Below are positions 24,000 through 33,002 of a stretch of 64,000 nt of DNA, piece after piece; the first letter of the stretch is position 1, and every line of letters begins with the position of its first letter. The DNA is from Verrucolacustris abundans (lineage in GTDB: Bacteria > Verrucomicrobiota > Verrucomicrobiia > Methylacidiphilales > Verrucolacustridaceae). The notes under the pieces were generated by a model, which saw nothing but the letters and a program-made list of their open reading frames with translations, had not been told where the DNA came from and ran no database searches. Location: contig OZ239145.1 in NCBI GenBank assembly GCA_965194535.1, positions 930,001 through 994,000 on the forward strand, read 5' to 3'. The translations under genes were made by a program, and so were the position numbers.

Positions 24000-24695
24000 C
24001 TATGCAGAGGGGGTGCGGTCCGTCACTCCTAAACGGTATTTGTGAAAAGCTTCAAACGTCCAAGGGTAAAGCTTTTCAGCCACAACACGCATCGCAGCGG
24101 CCATTTCGCGTATTTCCTGCTGGGCATGGTCATCCTCACGGAGTTGGAGGAAGTGAATCAGATTGTGGAGGTCGCAGTTGACGTAAACCTCAGTGAAAAT
24201 GCTTACGGGTAGAACCATCCGTGCCAGTTCCCTGGCAACGCCCTTTTGAAGAAGGCTCTGATAAGTTGCATAAGCTGAATCGTGGCAGGCTTTGACTTCG
24301 CGGGTCAGTGCAGAGTGATCAAGCGATTCGGAGACCTGACTGCCTTGTTTGTTCTTTGCATCTGCAGCACGCCACTGTGTGGGAAGATAAAATTCATCCG
24401 CAAGCTCAGAGTAACGTCCGCTCCACTCGTTCAGACGGAATGTGCGGTGCCGAACAAACTGCCGCATAATAAATATGGGCATTTTGATGTTATAGGTAAT
24501 GGAACACTGCTCGAAGGGGCTGGTATGGCGATTTTTGTAAAGATAGATGAGGAGTTTCTTGTCCTGCTCAATTCCTTTGCTTGGGCTCTTGTAGGAAATC
24601 CTTGCTGACTCCACGATGCGGAGATCTGAACCGAGATGGTCAATATATCGGACAAAGCCTTGACCGAGGATGGGGATAGTATGGCCTGGTTCCAT
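24000..24695 (-). CDS. thyX: Flavin-dependent thymidylate synthase
   Basis: Makes dTMP from dUMP using FAD and methylene-tetrahydrofolate. The ThyX signature RHRTFRLNEWSGRYSEL fits RHRx7S-type motif (RHR...S/R...NE.SGRYS). SYKSPSKGIEQDKKLLIYL and the helix near YVNCDLHNLIHFLQLR are also family features. 231 residues is the normal length. It starts the minus-strand series thyX, membrane protein, peroxiredoxin, YjbQ. Confidence 0.93.
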   Translation of the reverse strand: MEPGHTIPILGQGFVRYIDHLGSDLRIVESARISYKSPSKGIEQDKKLLIYLYKNRHTSPFEQCSITYNIKMPIFIMRQFVRHRTFRLNEWSGRYSELADEFYLPTQWRAADAKNKQGSQVSESLDHSALTREVKACHDSAYATYQSLLQKGVARELARMVLPVSIFTEVYVNCDLHNLIHFLQLREDDHAQQEIREMAAAMRVVAEKLYPWTFEAFHKYRLGVTDRTPSA

Positions 24696-24755
24696 GAACT
24701 TTGTAGAAAACAGCTTCGTTCAGGATATGCCCAGCGTAAAAAGAGAGGTTATTGA

Positions 24756-27377
24756 TTAAGTTGTGAAAAGTTTGAGCTGTTCGTGAAGTCGGGCGATCCG
24801 ATCCGAGGCTTCCTGTTCGAGTCTTCGCCACTCCGCTTGCTTTTCCGGAGGGGCTTTGGCGGTCATCTTTGGATCCGCAAGTTTGGCCGCCTCGCGGGCG
24901 CGGGAGGCTTCAGTTGCAGCGATTTCTTTGTGGAGTCGTGCTGACTCTTGGACAGGGTCGAGAAGACCGGTCAGAGGGAGATAAAGCTCTCCCCAGGGGG
25001 TGAGAGCCATCGGGGCAGTGGGGGGAGTCGGGGTGATTTCGACTGAGCCAACCTGTAAAAGCTTGGCCAAAGTCCGGAGGTCTTCAGTCGAGGGAGTGTG
25101 GGTTGGGGCGGGTTTGAGGAGAAACTTCATCTTTGCGGAACCCGACAAACCGAATTCTCCACGGAGTCGACGGCCCGCTTCTGCGGTTGCATAGCAGAGT
25201 TCGGCCAAACGAGCATTTGCTGGATCGAAAGGAACCTCGCCTTTTTTCGGCCAAGAGCTGAACTGAATTGTTTTTTGGCCCAAGTTAAGAGTCAGCCATA
25301 GCTCCTCGGTGATAAAGGGCATGAAGGGATGAAGGAGTCGAAGCACATGGGAGAGAACGTAATCGGCAGTGGCGAGAGTTCCCGCACGCGTAGGGGAGGA
25401 TGGGTCGCTGAAATCTGCCTTTGCGGTCTCGATAAAGCGGGCGCAAAACTCGCCCCAGACAAATGTGTAGAGAGCTTGAGCCACTTGGCTGAACTCATAG
25501 GCTTCGTACAGTCGGTCTAGCTCCTGCTCGAGGCGATCGAGTTGCGCGAGAAGATAGTCCGCAAAGGGGGTTCGTAAGTGCCGGGATGGATCTGCGGCAG
25601 GGTCGGAAGGTCCCTGCTGTTGGCGAAAGCGGCATGCATTCCAAAGTTTGTTCGCAAAATTCCTGCCTTCCTCCATTTGCTTCTCGTCATACCGAATATC
25701 GGCTCCTTGAGGGGCGATACGGAGAAGGCCGAAGCGGAGTCCATCCGCTCCGTATTTGGCGATCAGATCAAGGGGATCAGGGGAGTTTCCGAGGGATTTT
25801 GAGAGCTTCCGCCCCTTGCCGTCACGGATGAGTCCGGTGAAGTAGACGTTCCGGAAGGGAAGTTCCCCCATGTATTCGAACCCCGCCATGATCATCCGGG
25901 CAACCCAGAAAAAGATGATGTCCGGACCGGTGACCAGATCGGTGGTTGGATAAAACTTTTTCAGTTCTGCCGTTTGCTTGGGCCAACCCATCGTCGCAAA
26001 TGGCCAGAGCCAAGAGCTGAACCAGGTATCAAGAACATCCGGGTCTTGGACCCATCCCTCCCCAGGAGACTCGATCTGGCAGCGGATTTCCTGCTCACGG
26101 TACCAAACAGGAATTCTGTGCCCCCACCACAGTTGGCGGCTGATGCACCAGTCCTGCAGATTTTCCATCCAGTGGTCGTAGACTTTAGTCCATCGTTCCG
26201 GAAAAAAACGGAGGGTTGAGGAGGATACGACCGAACGAGATTTTTCCGCACTTGGGTAGCGGAGGAACCATTGCTCGGACAGACGTGGCTCGACCGGGAC
26301 ATCGGCTCGTTCGCTGTATCCAACTTGATTGATGTAGGGCTCCTCTTTTTCAAGCAGGCCAAGATCTTTAAGTTGTTCAGCAGCTAAGGTTCTGGCCTTA
26401 GCCCGGTCCATCCCGCTCAGAGCTTTCCCAGCTTTGGGGGTCATCAACCCTGATTCATCGATCACTTCAAGAGAGGAAAGTTGATGACGCTGGCCAATCA
26501 AAAAGTCGGCGGGGTCGTGGGCCGGGGTTACTTTGAGAACGCCGGTACCGAACTGCATGTCGACTTGGTCGTCCCCGATGATGGGGATGCGGCGTTGCTC
26601 TTCGGGAAGTTCGGGGGGGAGGGGGCGAAGGACATGCTTTCCAATGAGGGAAGAGTAACGGGGATCTTTCGGATTCACCGCGATGGCCGTGTCACCGGGT
26701 ATTGTCTCCGGTCGTGTAGTGGCGATGGTGAGGAATCGACCTGGTTCGCCAACAACGGTGACTCGGAAGTGATAAAGTAGGCCCTTTTGCTCCTTCATGA
26801 TGACTTCCTCGTCGGAAAGGGCAGTGCGTGAAACGGGGCACCAGTTGACCATCCGGCGCCCCCGATAGATCAATTTCTTTTGGAAGAGATCGACAAACAC
26901 CTGCTGAACGCAGGCGGAATAATCTGGATCCATTGTAAAGCGCTCGCGGGACCAGTCGCACGAGGCGCCCAGTTTTTTTAGCTGCTGGATGATGATGCCA
27001 CCGTGTTTTTCCTTCCACTGCCAAACCTGTTTCAGGAATTCTTCTCGACCGAGGTCGTCCCGATGTCGGATTTTGCCTTCTTTTTTTAACGTTCTCTCGA
27101 CGACGGTCTGGGTGGCGATACCCGCATGGTCAGTTCCCGGGAGCCAGAGGACTTCTTGACCGAGAAGGCGGGCACGGCGAGCGAGAATATCCTGGATGGT
27201 GTTGTTCAGTACGTGTCCGAGGGTGAGGATCCCGGTCACGTTGGGGGGAGGAATGACGATGGAATAGGAGGGTTTGGAGGATGTTGGATCGGCTCGGTAG
27301 TCGCCGCGCTCTGTCCATTGGTGATAGAGCCGATCCTCGACTTGGGCTGGGTCGTACGCGGGAGCGAGTTCAGACAT
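24756..27377 (-). CDS. valS: Valyl-tRNA synthetase
   Basis: Class I aminoacyl-tRNA synthetase of 873 residues. The HIGH-equivalent is PPPNVTGILTLGHVLN and the KMSKS-equivalent is GRKLSKSLGNSPDPLD. The editing domain lies between them, with TTRPETIPGDTAIAVNPKD and GTGVLKVTPAHDPADF. LPGTDHAGIATQ is another Val/Ile/Leu-subclass block. The C-terminal coiled-coil arm (ESARLHKEIAATEASRAREAAKLAD) is specific to ValS. ATG 27377 is preferred over the slightly longer frame to 27389. Confidence 0.97.
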   Translation of the reverse strand: MSELAPAYDPAQVEDRLYHQWTERGDYRADPTSSKPSYSIVIPPPNVTGILTLGHVLNNTIQDILARRARLLGQEVLWLPGTDHAGIATQTVVERTLKKEGKIRHRDDLGREEFLKQVWQWKEKHGGIIIQQLKKLGASCDWSRERFTMDPDYSACVQQVFVDLFQKKLIYRGRRMVNWCPVSRTALSDEEVIMKEQKGLLYHFRVTVVGEPGRFLTIATTRPETIPGDTAIAVNPKDPRYSSLIGKHVLRPLPPELPEEQRRIPIIGDDQVDMQFGTGVLKVTPAHDPADFLIGQRHQLSSLEVIDESGLMTPKAGKALSGMDRAKARTLAAEQLKDLGLLEKEEPYINQVGYSERADVPVEPRLSEQWFLRYPSAEKSRSVVSSSTLRFFPERWTKVYDHWMENLQDWCISRQLWWGHRIPVWYREQEIRCQIESPGEGWVQDPDVLDTWFSSWLWPFATMGWPKQTAELKKFYPTTDLVTGPDIIFFWVARMIMAGFEYMGELPFRNVYFTGLIRDGKGRKLSKSLGNSPDPLDLIAKYGADGLRFGLLRIAPQGADIRYDEKQMEEGRNFANKLWNACRFRQQQGPSDPAADPSRHLRTPFADYLLAQLDRLEQELDRLYEAYEFSQVAQALYTFVWGEFCARFIETAKADFSDPSSPTRAGTLATADYVLSHVLRLLHPFMPFITEELWLTLNLGQKTIQFSSWPKKGEVPFDPANARLAELCYATAEAGRRLRGEFGLSGSAKMKFLLKPAPTHTPSTEDLRTLAKLLQVGSVEITPTPPTAPMALTPWGELYLPLTGLLDPVQESARLHKEIAATEASRAREAAKLADPKMTAKAPPEKQAEWRRLEQEASDRIARLHEQLKLFTT

Positions 27378-27431
27378 AAGGAAGCACAATGCCTTCCCTA
27401 GGTTCAGGTGAAAAGCTTGGAGGGAGTCGAG

Positions 27432-28103
27432 CTAGTCAGATTGACCGGCTCCTGCTGCTGCTGCCGGGGCAGCCGCGGCTCCTGCTGGAAGGAACTGCCA
27501 CCAGTGAGTTTCATTGATGGCGTAGATGGGCTTGTAGTGTTGGATCTGATTTGCGGGCCAGACGCTTTTGATCTGGTTATCTAGGATGAGGCATTGGCCT
27601 CCGTAGATCACGCCAAGGATGCAGTGGCCGACCCCTAGGTTGAGATCTTTTACTACGAGGATCCGAAGCTCGTCCTGGGTGAATCCGAGCTTTTGCAGGG
27701 CATAGTATTTGGCGATGGCGTGGTCTTCGCAATCCCCGCTCACCCGTCCTGATATAAGGTAGTCGGGGGACTGAGTGAATTGAACAGGGGTATTCCAGAG
27801 ATCGGGAACCCCCCAGTTCTTCTGGTCCGGAACGTACCGCATCGAGTTGAACGTCTCATTGGTTTTCTTGATCATGGCGAGTCGGTCGGGGGATTGGGTT
27901 TTGGCGATGAAATCAGCCCACCCTCCAGCGTAGGGAGCCTGGATGTCCGCTTTTTTTCCTAATTCGCTTTCTACGCTCGCCAAAATTCCCGTCCATTTCG
28001 GGAACTTGCCGATCGGGTCTTGTTGAACAACCTGGTACTCACCATCCCATCCCCAAACATGGAATGAGATAAGGAAAAGGCAAACAAAGGAAACGAACCG
28101 CAT
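27432..28103 (-). CDS. Exported transglutaminase-like cysteine protease (LapG-like)
   Basis: A 223-residue protein with a signal peptide (MRFVSFVCLFLISFHVWG). The Cys-His-Asp triad is visible: GDCEDHAIAKYYAL, VGHCILGVI and LILDNQIKSVW, as in bacterial transglutaminase-like cysteine proteases such as LapG. In other bacteria LapG cleaves a surface adhesin under c-di-GMP control through LapD. The divergent neighbour is a Cache/PAS/HD-GYP-like sensor, so a link to c-di-GMP signalling is tempting, though no LapD or LapA adhesin is in the window. The C-terminus is an Ala/Pro/Gly-rich tail. Confidence 0.8.
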   Translation of the reverse strand: MRFVSFVCLFLISFHVWGWDGEYQVVQQDPIGKFPKWTGILASVESELGKKADIQAPYAGGWADFIAKTQSPDRLAMIKKTNETFNSMRYVPDQKNWGVPDLWNTPVQFTQSPDYLISGRVSGDCEDHAIAKYYALQKLGFTQDELRILVVKDLNLGVGHCILGVIYGGQCLILDNQIKSVWPANQIQHYKPIYAINETHWWQFLPAGAAAAPAAAAGAGQSD

Positions 28104-28195
28104 CCTTGGATTATAGCCTGCTTTTCCTGTAAGGAAAACCTTGAGGTGGGGAGTCGTAGTAGGGAATACTTTGCACTCCTAGGAGGAACTAGACC

Positions 28196-30394
28196 ATGGC
28201 ACAAAAGAACGCTGCAGCACCTCAAGATCCCTCAACTCTTAAGATTCAGGCCCCCAAAATTGCAGAGGAGACGATTCGTCGACCCCTGAGCGGAAAGACC
28301 ATTTTGGCCATCATCTTTTTCGCGCTTTTTACCGTAGGAGGTTTTGCTGGAATTTTGGCTTTTGTGAAGGGTGAGAGGGAAAGGACTTTATGGGATTGGC
28401 AGATTCAGATGGGTTTAGTTGTTGAGACAAGGTCGGCTGCGGTGGAGGGATGGCTGGGCTCGCAGTTCGATGTTCTGCGAGGGATTGCAACCAATGAATC
28501 CCAAAAAATTTATATTGAGACCTTGTTGGATGATCAGACAGCGACGGATCGAAAAGAGGGGGCTGCTGGGTTCTTGCGTAATTACTTAAAGAGGGTTGCG
28601 GAGCAGAATGGATTCTTTACTCCGCCTCCCGCACTAGAGATCAATGCCAATGTGGTTCGGGAGGGAATTGCGGGAATCGCAATTCTTGCTCCGTCTGGGC
28701 AAGTGCTTGTAGCGAGCGAATTTTTACCCGCCCTGAAAGAGGATGGATTTTTGGACACCTTAAAAGAAAATGCTGCACGTCAGAGGGGGCTTTGGAACCT
28801 GCGTTTGGATTCTGAAGGGCAACCTAGCTTGGGCTTCCTGGTTCCGATCTATCCTGTGGATGCCCAAGATAACGCAAAACCGATCGCCTATGTCGTGGGG
28901 TTAAAACAGGTTGCTAAAGAGCTTTTCCCGCTGATGAGTCAACCTGGGGAAACTTTGAAATCTGCCGAAAACTTTCTAGTCCAAGAAAAGCCCGGCACCT
29001 CCGGAAGCACGATTCAGTACCTAACTCCAAGACGGAACCCACTTCCAAATGGCACCAAGCCCATGACAGCAGATTCTGCTAATGAACCTGCGACTTCTGC
29101 CGCAGCATTCGCAGTCTCAAAACCAGGCGGGTTTTCATTGCGATCAAGTTACGGAAATGTCCCATGTTTGGTTTTGGGTAGAAAAGTAGCGGGTACTCCG
29201 TGGGTGCTGGTGCGAATTGCAGATCAACAAGAAGCCTTGGGACCATCGCAAAAGCGTCAGCAAGGAATGCTGATTGGTTTTACTCTCGTCTTGGGGTTGG
29301 CCTCTGTCTCTATGGCTACAGCTTGGAAGCATGGGGCCCAGTTACGGGCCTCGGCTGAGGCTCAGAAGCTGAAAATCGCTGCGGAGCGTTTTACAGGCTT
29401 TGCAAAGTTCCTGCGCGTAATTACCGATAACCAGCCCACAGCCATTGCGGCTATGGACGCAGGGGGTAAATATAACTTTGCGAACCGGACATTAGCCGAA
29501 GCTGCGGGAATTACCCCTGAGGAGGTGAATGGAAAAACAATGCCTGCAGTCATTGGTCCAGTGCGTGCGGCAGCTTACCAAAAAGTTAATAAACAGGTGA
29601 TTGACGAGTTGTATCCCGGATGGCCCAACGACAAGAAGGAGGGGAAGTGGGTCCCTCAAAAAGTACGGCATGAGTTTGAGGAGAACGGAAAAAAGAAGTA
29701 CACCAAGACGGATCACATCCCCTTACGGGCAGACCGGGATCATCCTCCTGGGGTTCTGCTGATCGAGCAGGATATCACCGAATTTATTGTGGAGAGAGAG
29801 AAGCGGGAAAAAATGTTTCGAGGATTGATCGAGGCTTTTGTTGGCGAGGTGGATAGTCGGCAGCCGAATTCTGCTCGTACGAATGCCAGGTTAATCTCCC
29901 GAGTGGCACGCGGAACGGCAGAGGAGATGGGGCTATCGTCGGTGGATGTCGAAACCGCTGAGCTGGCGGGTGAGCTGATGAATCTGGGAACAGTTTCTCT
30001 TTCTCAAGATCTTTTAAGTAAGGGTGGAAATAGAAATGAGGAGGAGAGAAAGAAGTATCGTGAAGCAATTCTACGAAGTGCAGATCTTGTGTCGGGACTC
30101 GAGTTTGAGGGTCCTGTGGCGGATGTCATCCGACAGGCTCAAGAGCGTATCGATGGCACGGGTTGGCCAAAGCAGTTGCGTGGAGACGCGATTTTGCCAG
30201 CCGCGAAGGTGGTCGCCGTCGTGAAGAGATTGATTGATCTTGTGCAAGGTCAAGAAGGCCCGTCTCAAAGCTTTGATGCCGCAATTCGAACCGTTCTTGC
30301 TGAGGCAGGTGGCTCGCTCGATCGAGCCGCAGTAGCAGCCTTAGTGGCTTTTTTAGATAATCGCGGAGGAAAAGGGAAAGTAGGTTTGGCGTAA
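28196..30394 (+). CDS. Membrane sensor: Cache-like domain, PAS domain and degenerate HD-GYP domain
   Basis: A 732-residue protein. Span 1 is near residues 34-53 (ILAIIFFALFTVGGFAGILAF), then an extracytoplasmic region of about 300 residues resembling a double Cache ligand-binding domain, span 2 near 359-378, a PAS domain (TAIAAMDAGGKYNFANRTLAEAAG to LLIEQDITEF), then a C-terminal HD-GYP-like module. HD-GYP relics are AELAGELMNLGTVSLSQDLL (family: AALLHDIGK) and QERIDGTGWPKQLRGD (family: HHERxDGxGYP), but the metal-binding His and Asp are lost, so no phosphodiesterase activity is expected. AGGAGGA (28181-28187) is a near-perfect ribosome-binding site 8 bases from the ATG. Divergent from the LapG-like gene. 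Confidence 0.8.
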   Translation: MAQKNAAAPQDPSTLKIQAPKIAEETIRRPLSGKTILAIIFFALFTVGGFAGILAFVKGERERTLWDWQIQMGLVVETRSAAVEGWLGSQFDVLRGIATNESQKIYIETLLDDQTATDRKEGAAGFLRNYLKRVAEQNGFFTPPPALEINANVVREGIAGIAILAPSGQVLVASEFLPALKEDGFLDTLKENAARQRGLWNLRLDSEGQPSLGFLVPIYPVDAQDNAKPIAYVVGLKQVAKELFPLMSQPGETLKSAENFLVQEKPGTSGSTIQYLTPRRNPLPNGTKPMTADSANEPATSAAAFAVSKPGGFSLRSSYGNVPCLVLGRKVAGTPWVLVRIADQQEALGPSQKRQQGMLIGFTLVLGLASVSMATAWKHGAQLRASAEAQKLKIAAERFTGFAKFLRVITDNQPTAIAAMDAGGKYNFANRTLAEAAGITPEEVNGKTMPAVIGPVRAAAYQKVNKQVIDELYPGWPNDKKEGKWVPQKVRHEFEENGKKKYTKTDHIPLRADRDHPPGVLLIEQDITEFIVEREKREKMFRGLIEAFVGEVDSRQPNSARTNARLISRVARGTAEEMGLSSVDVETAELAGELMNLGTVSLSQDLLSKGGNRNEEERKKYREAILRSADLVSGLEFEGPVADVIRQAQERIDGTGWPKQLRGDAILPAAKVVAVVKRLIDLVQGQEGPSQSFDAAIRTVLAEAGGSLDRAAVAALVAFLDNRGGKGKVGLA

Positions 30395-30421
30395 ACGGTG
30401 GAGCGTTCGACGCGTTCGATA

Positions 30422-30928
30422 TTAATCGGGAATCAGGCTTTGTTCGACGGTATCGTCAAAGCGTAGATTGAGTAGCTTCCAATCGGCTCCCACCGGCGAG
30501 TAAAAAACAAACTGCCAACGTAGGGGTTTGCGCGGGTGATAGCTTAGGTATGTAATGTAAAGAGTACGGGTTCCAACGGACCGGAGATCATAAAGCTCGT
30601 AGCCTTGGAGTGGGCCAAAGACTTCAATTCCCTTTTGGATATTGCTGACAAATTCTGGAACAGCGGCGGGATCGGAGAGTGTGGGATTACTTGCGACGAG
30701 AGTTTTGAAACATTCGTCGATCTTCCCTCCTTGAACACCGAGGAAGAAGGCTTCCAGCTGTTTTTGAACTGCGGCGGGAGGCGGTTTTGCGTTCGGATTC
30801 CTCGGAAGAAGCTGTGGAATCAGGGTCGTAACCTTGGGGAGATTTGTCACACCTGTTTTATTGGTTGGAGCTGACCAGAGCGTGGTCAGAGGTGGTAGTA
30901 GCAAAGAGAGTATTAGAAGTTTGTTCAT
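30422..30928 (-). CDS. Exported protein of unknown function
   Basis: A 168-residue protein with a signal peptide (MNKLLILSLLLPPLTTLWSA). The mature part is an alpha+beta domain, with KQLEAFFLGVQGGKIDECFKTLV followed by beta-rich YELYDLRSVG and LRWQFVFYSP and ending in WKLLNLRFDD. This helix-then-strands pattern with a closing WKL-NL-FDD strand is typical of NTF2/DUF4019-like exported proteins, but I cannot name the family. ATG 30928 overlaps the stop of the upstream metallo-beta-lactamase-like gene, so it belongs to the gcvT operon. It converges on the sensor gene. Confidence 0.7.
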   Translation of the reverse strand: MNKLLILSLLLPPLTTLWSAPTNKTGVTNLPKVTTLIPQLLPRNPNAKPPPAAVQKQLEAFFLGVQGGKIDECFKTLVASNPTLSDPAAVPEFVSNIQKGIEVFGPLQGYELYDLRSVGTRTLYITYLSYHPRKPLRWQFVFYSPVGADWKLLNLRFDDTVEQSLIPD

Positions 30929-31458
30929 GGGATTACTGTTTTTAGTCGACCAACCCCATCTTGCAGGATCGGAGCCCCATGTGCAAAAAAGATTCTTTGG
31001 GTTGGGAGTTTAAGGAGTCGCTTTAAGCTAGTCTTTAAAAGATCTGAATTAGTGCAGTATTTAGCGGGTAGCAGCATCAATGGATCTGAAGAGAGGTTGA
31101 TAAGAGCATCTCCAATGATCAGGCTCCTTGAGGGGTGATGAAAATATGCAGTCTCGTTTTCTCCCGCTCCAGGCAGAGGGATCGCCTGGAAGCCCTGCGC
31201 TTTCTCAGCCAAACGTCCTTGAAGTGAGATCTGAAGCGCCTCGGCCATACGGTCATGGTTGCTATTTGTTTTCACAATGTGAACAGGGGACTTGGGTAGT
31301 GGTGAATCTTTGGGCCAATCGATGGGATCAAAGAGAATCGTGCCTTCTGGATTTAAGTAGGCAGTGGACCAGAGTTCGGCTTTGCATGAGGGGTCGTAGG
31401 CGTGCCATGTAAAAAAACCGTCCCCATGATCATGGAGAGGCTTGGGATTCAGGTTCAA
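30925..31458 (-). CDS. Degenerate metallo-beta-lactamase-fold protein in the gcv operon
   Basis: A 177-residue protein patterned like a short MBL-fold hydrolase: TILFDPIDW strand, then SNHDRMAEALQ where active members have HxHxDH, AYFHHPSRSLIIGDALINL and the closing strand RIFFAHGAPILQDG. Only remnants of the metal motif remain, so activity is doubtful. Start is TTG 31458, whose TTGA overlaps the gcvH stop. A link to one-carbon metabolism is suggested only by position. Confidence 0.65.
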   Translation of the reverse strand: MNLNPKPLHDHGDGFFTWHAYDPSCKAELWSTAYLNPEGTILFDPIDWPKDSPLPKSPVHIVKTNSNHDRMAEALQISLQGRLAEKAQGFQAIPLPGAGENETAYFHHPSRSLIIGDALINLSSDPLMLLPAKYCTNSDLLKTSLKRLLKLPTQRIFFAHGAPILQDGVGRLKTVIP

Positions 31459-31832
31459 TGGGTCAGGGTGGCAGCGTAATCTGAAGAGGATAGTAGGCCC
31501 GTAGGCCTAGGTGAGTCGGGTTTAATCCGAAAGAGCCAACCCTGTCCGTAGGGTTCGCGATTGATGAGACCGGGGTCAGAGGACAGAATTTCATTGGATT
31601 CGAGGATTGTCCCTCCGACAGGCGCATAGATGTCTGAAGCGGCTTTTACGCTCTCCACAGTTGCGATCACCTCGCCTTGCTTTACGACTCGCCCTGATTT
31701 TGGAAGTTCGACAAACACAACGTCGCTGAGTGCGGATTGGGCGTGGTCTGTGATACCCACAGTGCCTGTGTCCTTTTCAATGCGAAGCCATTCGTGACTT
31801 TTTGCATAGAGGAGATTGTCGGGAGTGTTCAT
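31455..31832 (-). CDS. gcvH: Glycine cleavage system H protein
   Basis: Lipoyl carrier of the glycine cleavage complex (125 residues). The lipoylation Lys is in ATVESVKAASDIYAP, and GITDHAQSALSDVVFVELP and GWLFRIKP are classic. ATG 31832 overlaps the TGA of gcvT by 4 bases. gcvP and a lipoyl ligase are not in the window. Confidence 0.96.
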   Translation of the reverse strand: MNTPDNLLYAKSHEWLRIEKDTGTVGITDHAQSALSDVVFVELPKSGRVVKQGEVIATVESVKAASDIYAPVGGTILESNEILSSDPGLINREPYGQGWLFRIKPDSPRPTGLLSSSDYAATLTH

Positions 31833-32926
31833 TTTGCTTTTAAAAACTTACGTGACGAAACCTTGGCGTGAACGCGACGTCCGCGCACTTCAAATTCAAC
31901 ATCTTGTCCACAAAGGGGAGCGGGAGTTGTTACCAACGCCAAGGCAATCCCATACCCGAGGGTTGGGGAAGGGACGCCACTGGTAATCACGCCAATCTGT
32001 TTGTCTCCTTGAAAGACCGGGTATCCATGTCGTGGTGGGGGTTGCCCCGGTTGGCCCTGAAGACCGATGCAGATTCTTGGTGATCCGCTCTTTTTCTGTT
32101 TTTCCAAAACTGAACGCCCAGGAAAGGCGCGGGGTCGGTTGAGATCTACGAACATTCCTAAGCCAGCCTCGAGGGGAGAAATCTCCGGGGAGAGATCCTG
32201 CCCGTTCAGAGGGAGGCCAGCTTCGAGGCGAAGGCTGTCGCGTGAACCTAAACCGCAGGGAAGAAGACCCAAAGGCTTGCCTGCTTCCAAAAGTACAGCC
32301 CAGATTTTTAGGCCCGTTGGGATATCGGAAAAGATCTCGTAGCCATTTTCCCCAGTGTAACCAGTGGTCGCAATCAGGACATTCGCGCCAAAAAGGGTGA
32401 ACTGGGCGATGTGATTTCTTGGGGGCAGTGGGGCGCCTTGAAGGATTTGAGCAAGAATGGCAGACGCTTGAGGACCTTGAAGAGCCATTCCGGTTGCAAT
32501 TCCTGGGTTTCCGGGAAAGCGGACTTGCGGGGTTTCGTGTTTTTTGAGGAGTTGTAAGATTTCGTTATGGCGGGAGGCGTTAACCACGAGAAAAAAATCA
32601 TCAGGTCTTAAGCGGTAAACGAGGAGATCATCGATCACGCCACCCTGATCATTTGTAATAAAGGAGTAGTGTCCTTCCCCATCTTTAAGCTTGGCTGGAT
32701 CATTGGCTAAAATGGACTCGAGGCAGGAAAGGGTATTTTTGCCTTGGGCGCGGATTTGACCCATATGGGAAATATCAAAAAGGCCCGCAGCCTGACGTGT
32801 GGCTTTATGTTCAGCAAGCAAACCGCTGTATTCCACAGGGAGGTTCCAGCCGGCAAAGGGAATCATACGTGCGCCCAAGGCCAGATGGCAGGAGGCAAGT
32901 GGACTTTCAGAAATCAAGTTAGGCAT
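31829..32926 (-). CDS. gcvT: Aminomethyltransferase (glycine cleavage T protein)
   Basis: Tetrahydrofolate-dependent T protein, 365 residues. MIPFAGWNLPVEYSGLLAEHKATRQAAGLFDISHMGQI is spread over the N-terminal folate domain, with GYTGENGYEIF and LRLEAGLPLNGQDL as further family blocks. It is first in a four-gene minus-strand operon with successive 4-base overlaps: gcvT, gcvH, the MBL-like gene and an exported protein. The leader of 76 bases before the divergent aminotransferase is too short for a tandem glycine riboswitch, and none was seen. Confidence 0.95.
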   Translation of the reverse strand: MPNLISESPLASCHLALGARMIPFAGWNLPVEYSGLLAEHKATRQAAGLFDISHMGQIRAQGKNTLSCLESILANDPAKLKDGEGHYSFITNDQGGVIDDLLVYRLRPDDFFLVVNASRHNEILQLLKKHETPQVRFPGNPGIATGMALQGPQASAILAQILQGAPLPPRNHIAQFTLFGANVLIATTGYTGENGYEIFSDIPTGLKIWAVLLEAGKPLGLLPCGLGSRDSLRLEAGLPLNGQDLSPEISPLEAGLGMFVDLNRPRAFPGRSVLEKQKKSGSPRICIGLQGQPGQPPPRHGYPVFQGDKQIGVITSGVPSPTLGYGIALALVTTPAPLCGQDVEFEVRGRRVHAKVSSRKFLKAK

Positions 32927-33002
32927 TGTTTTTGGAAGGTAAGTCCAGGAGGGCAGGAGTCAACGTTCTCGCGAATCTTTTCCATCCAAGGTAGAACACT
33001 TT

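Noticed and set aside
32927..33002. Glycine riboswitch before gcvT
   Set aside because: The gap is only 76 bases and no tandem aptamer-like pairing was found.
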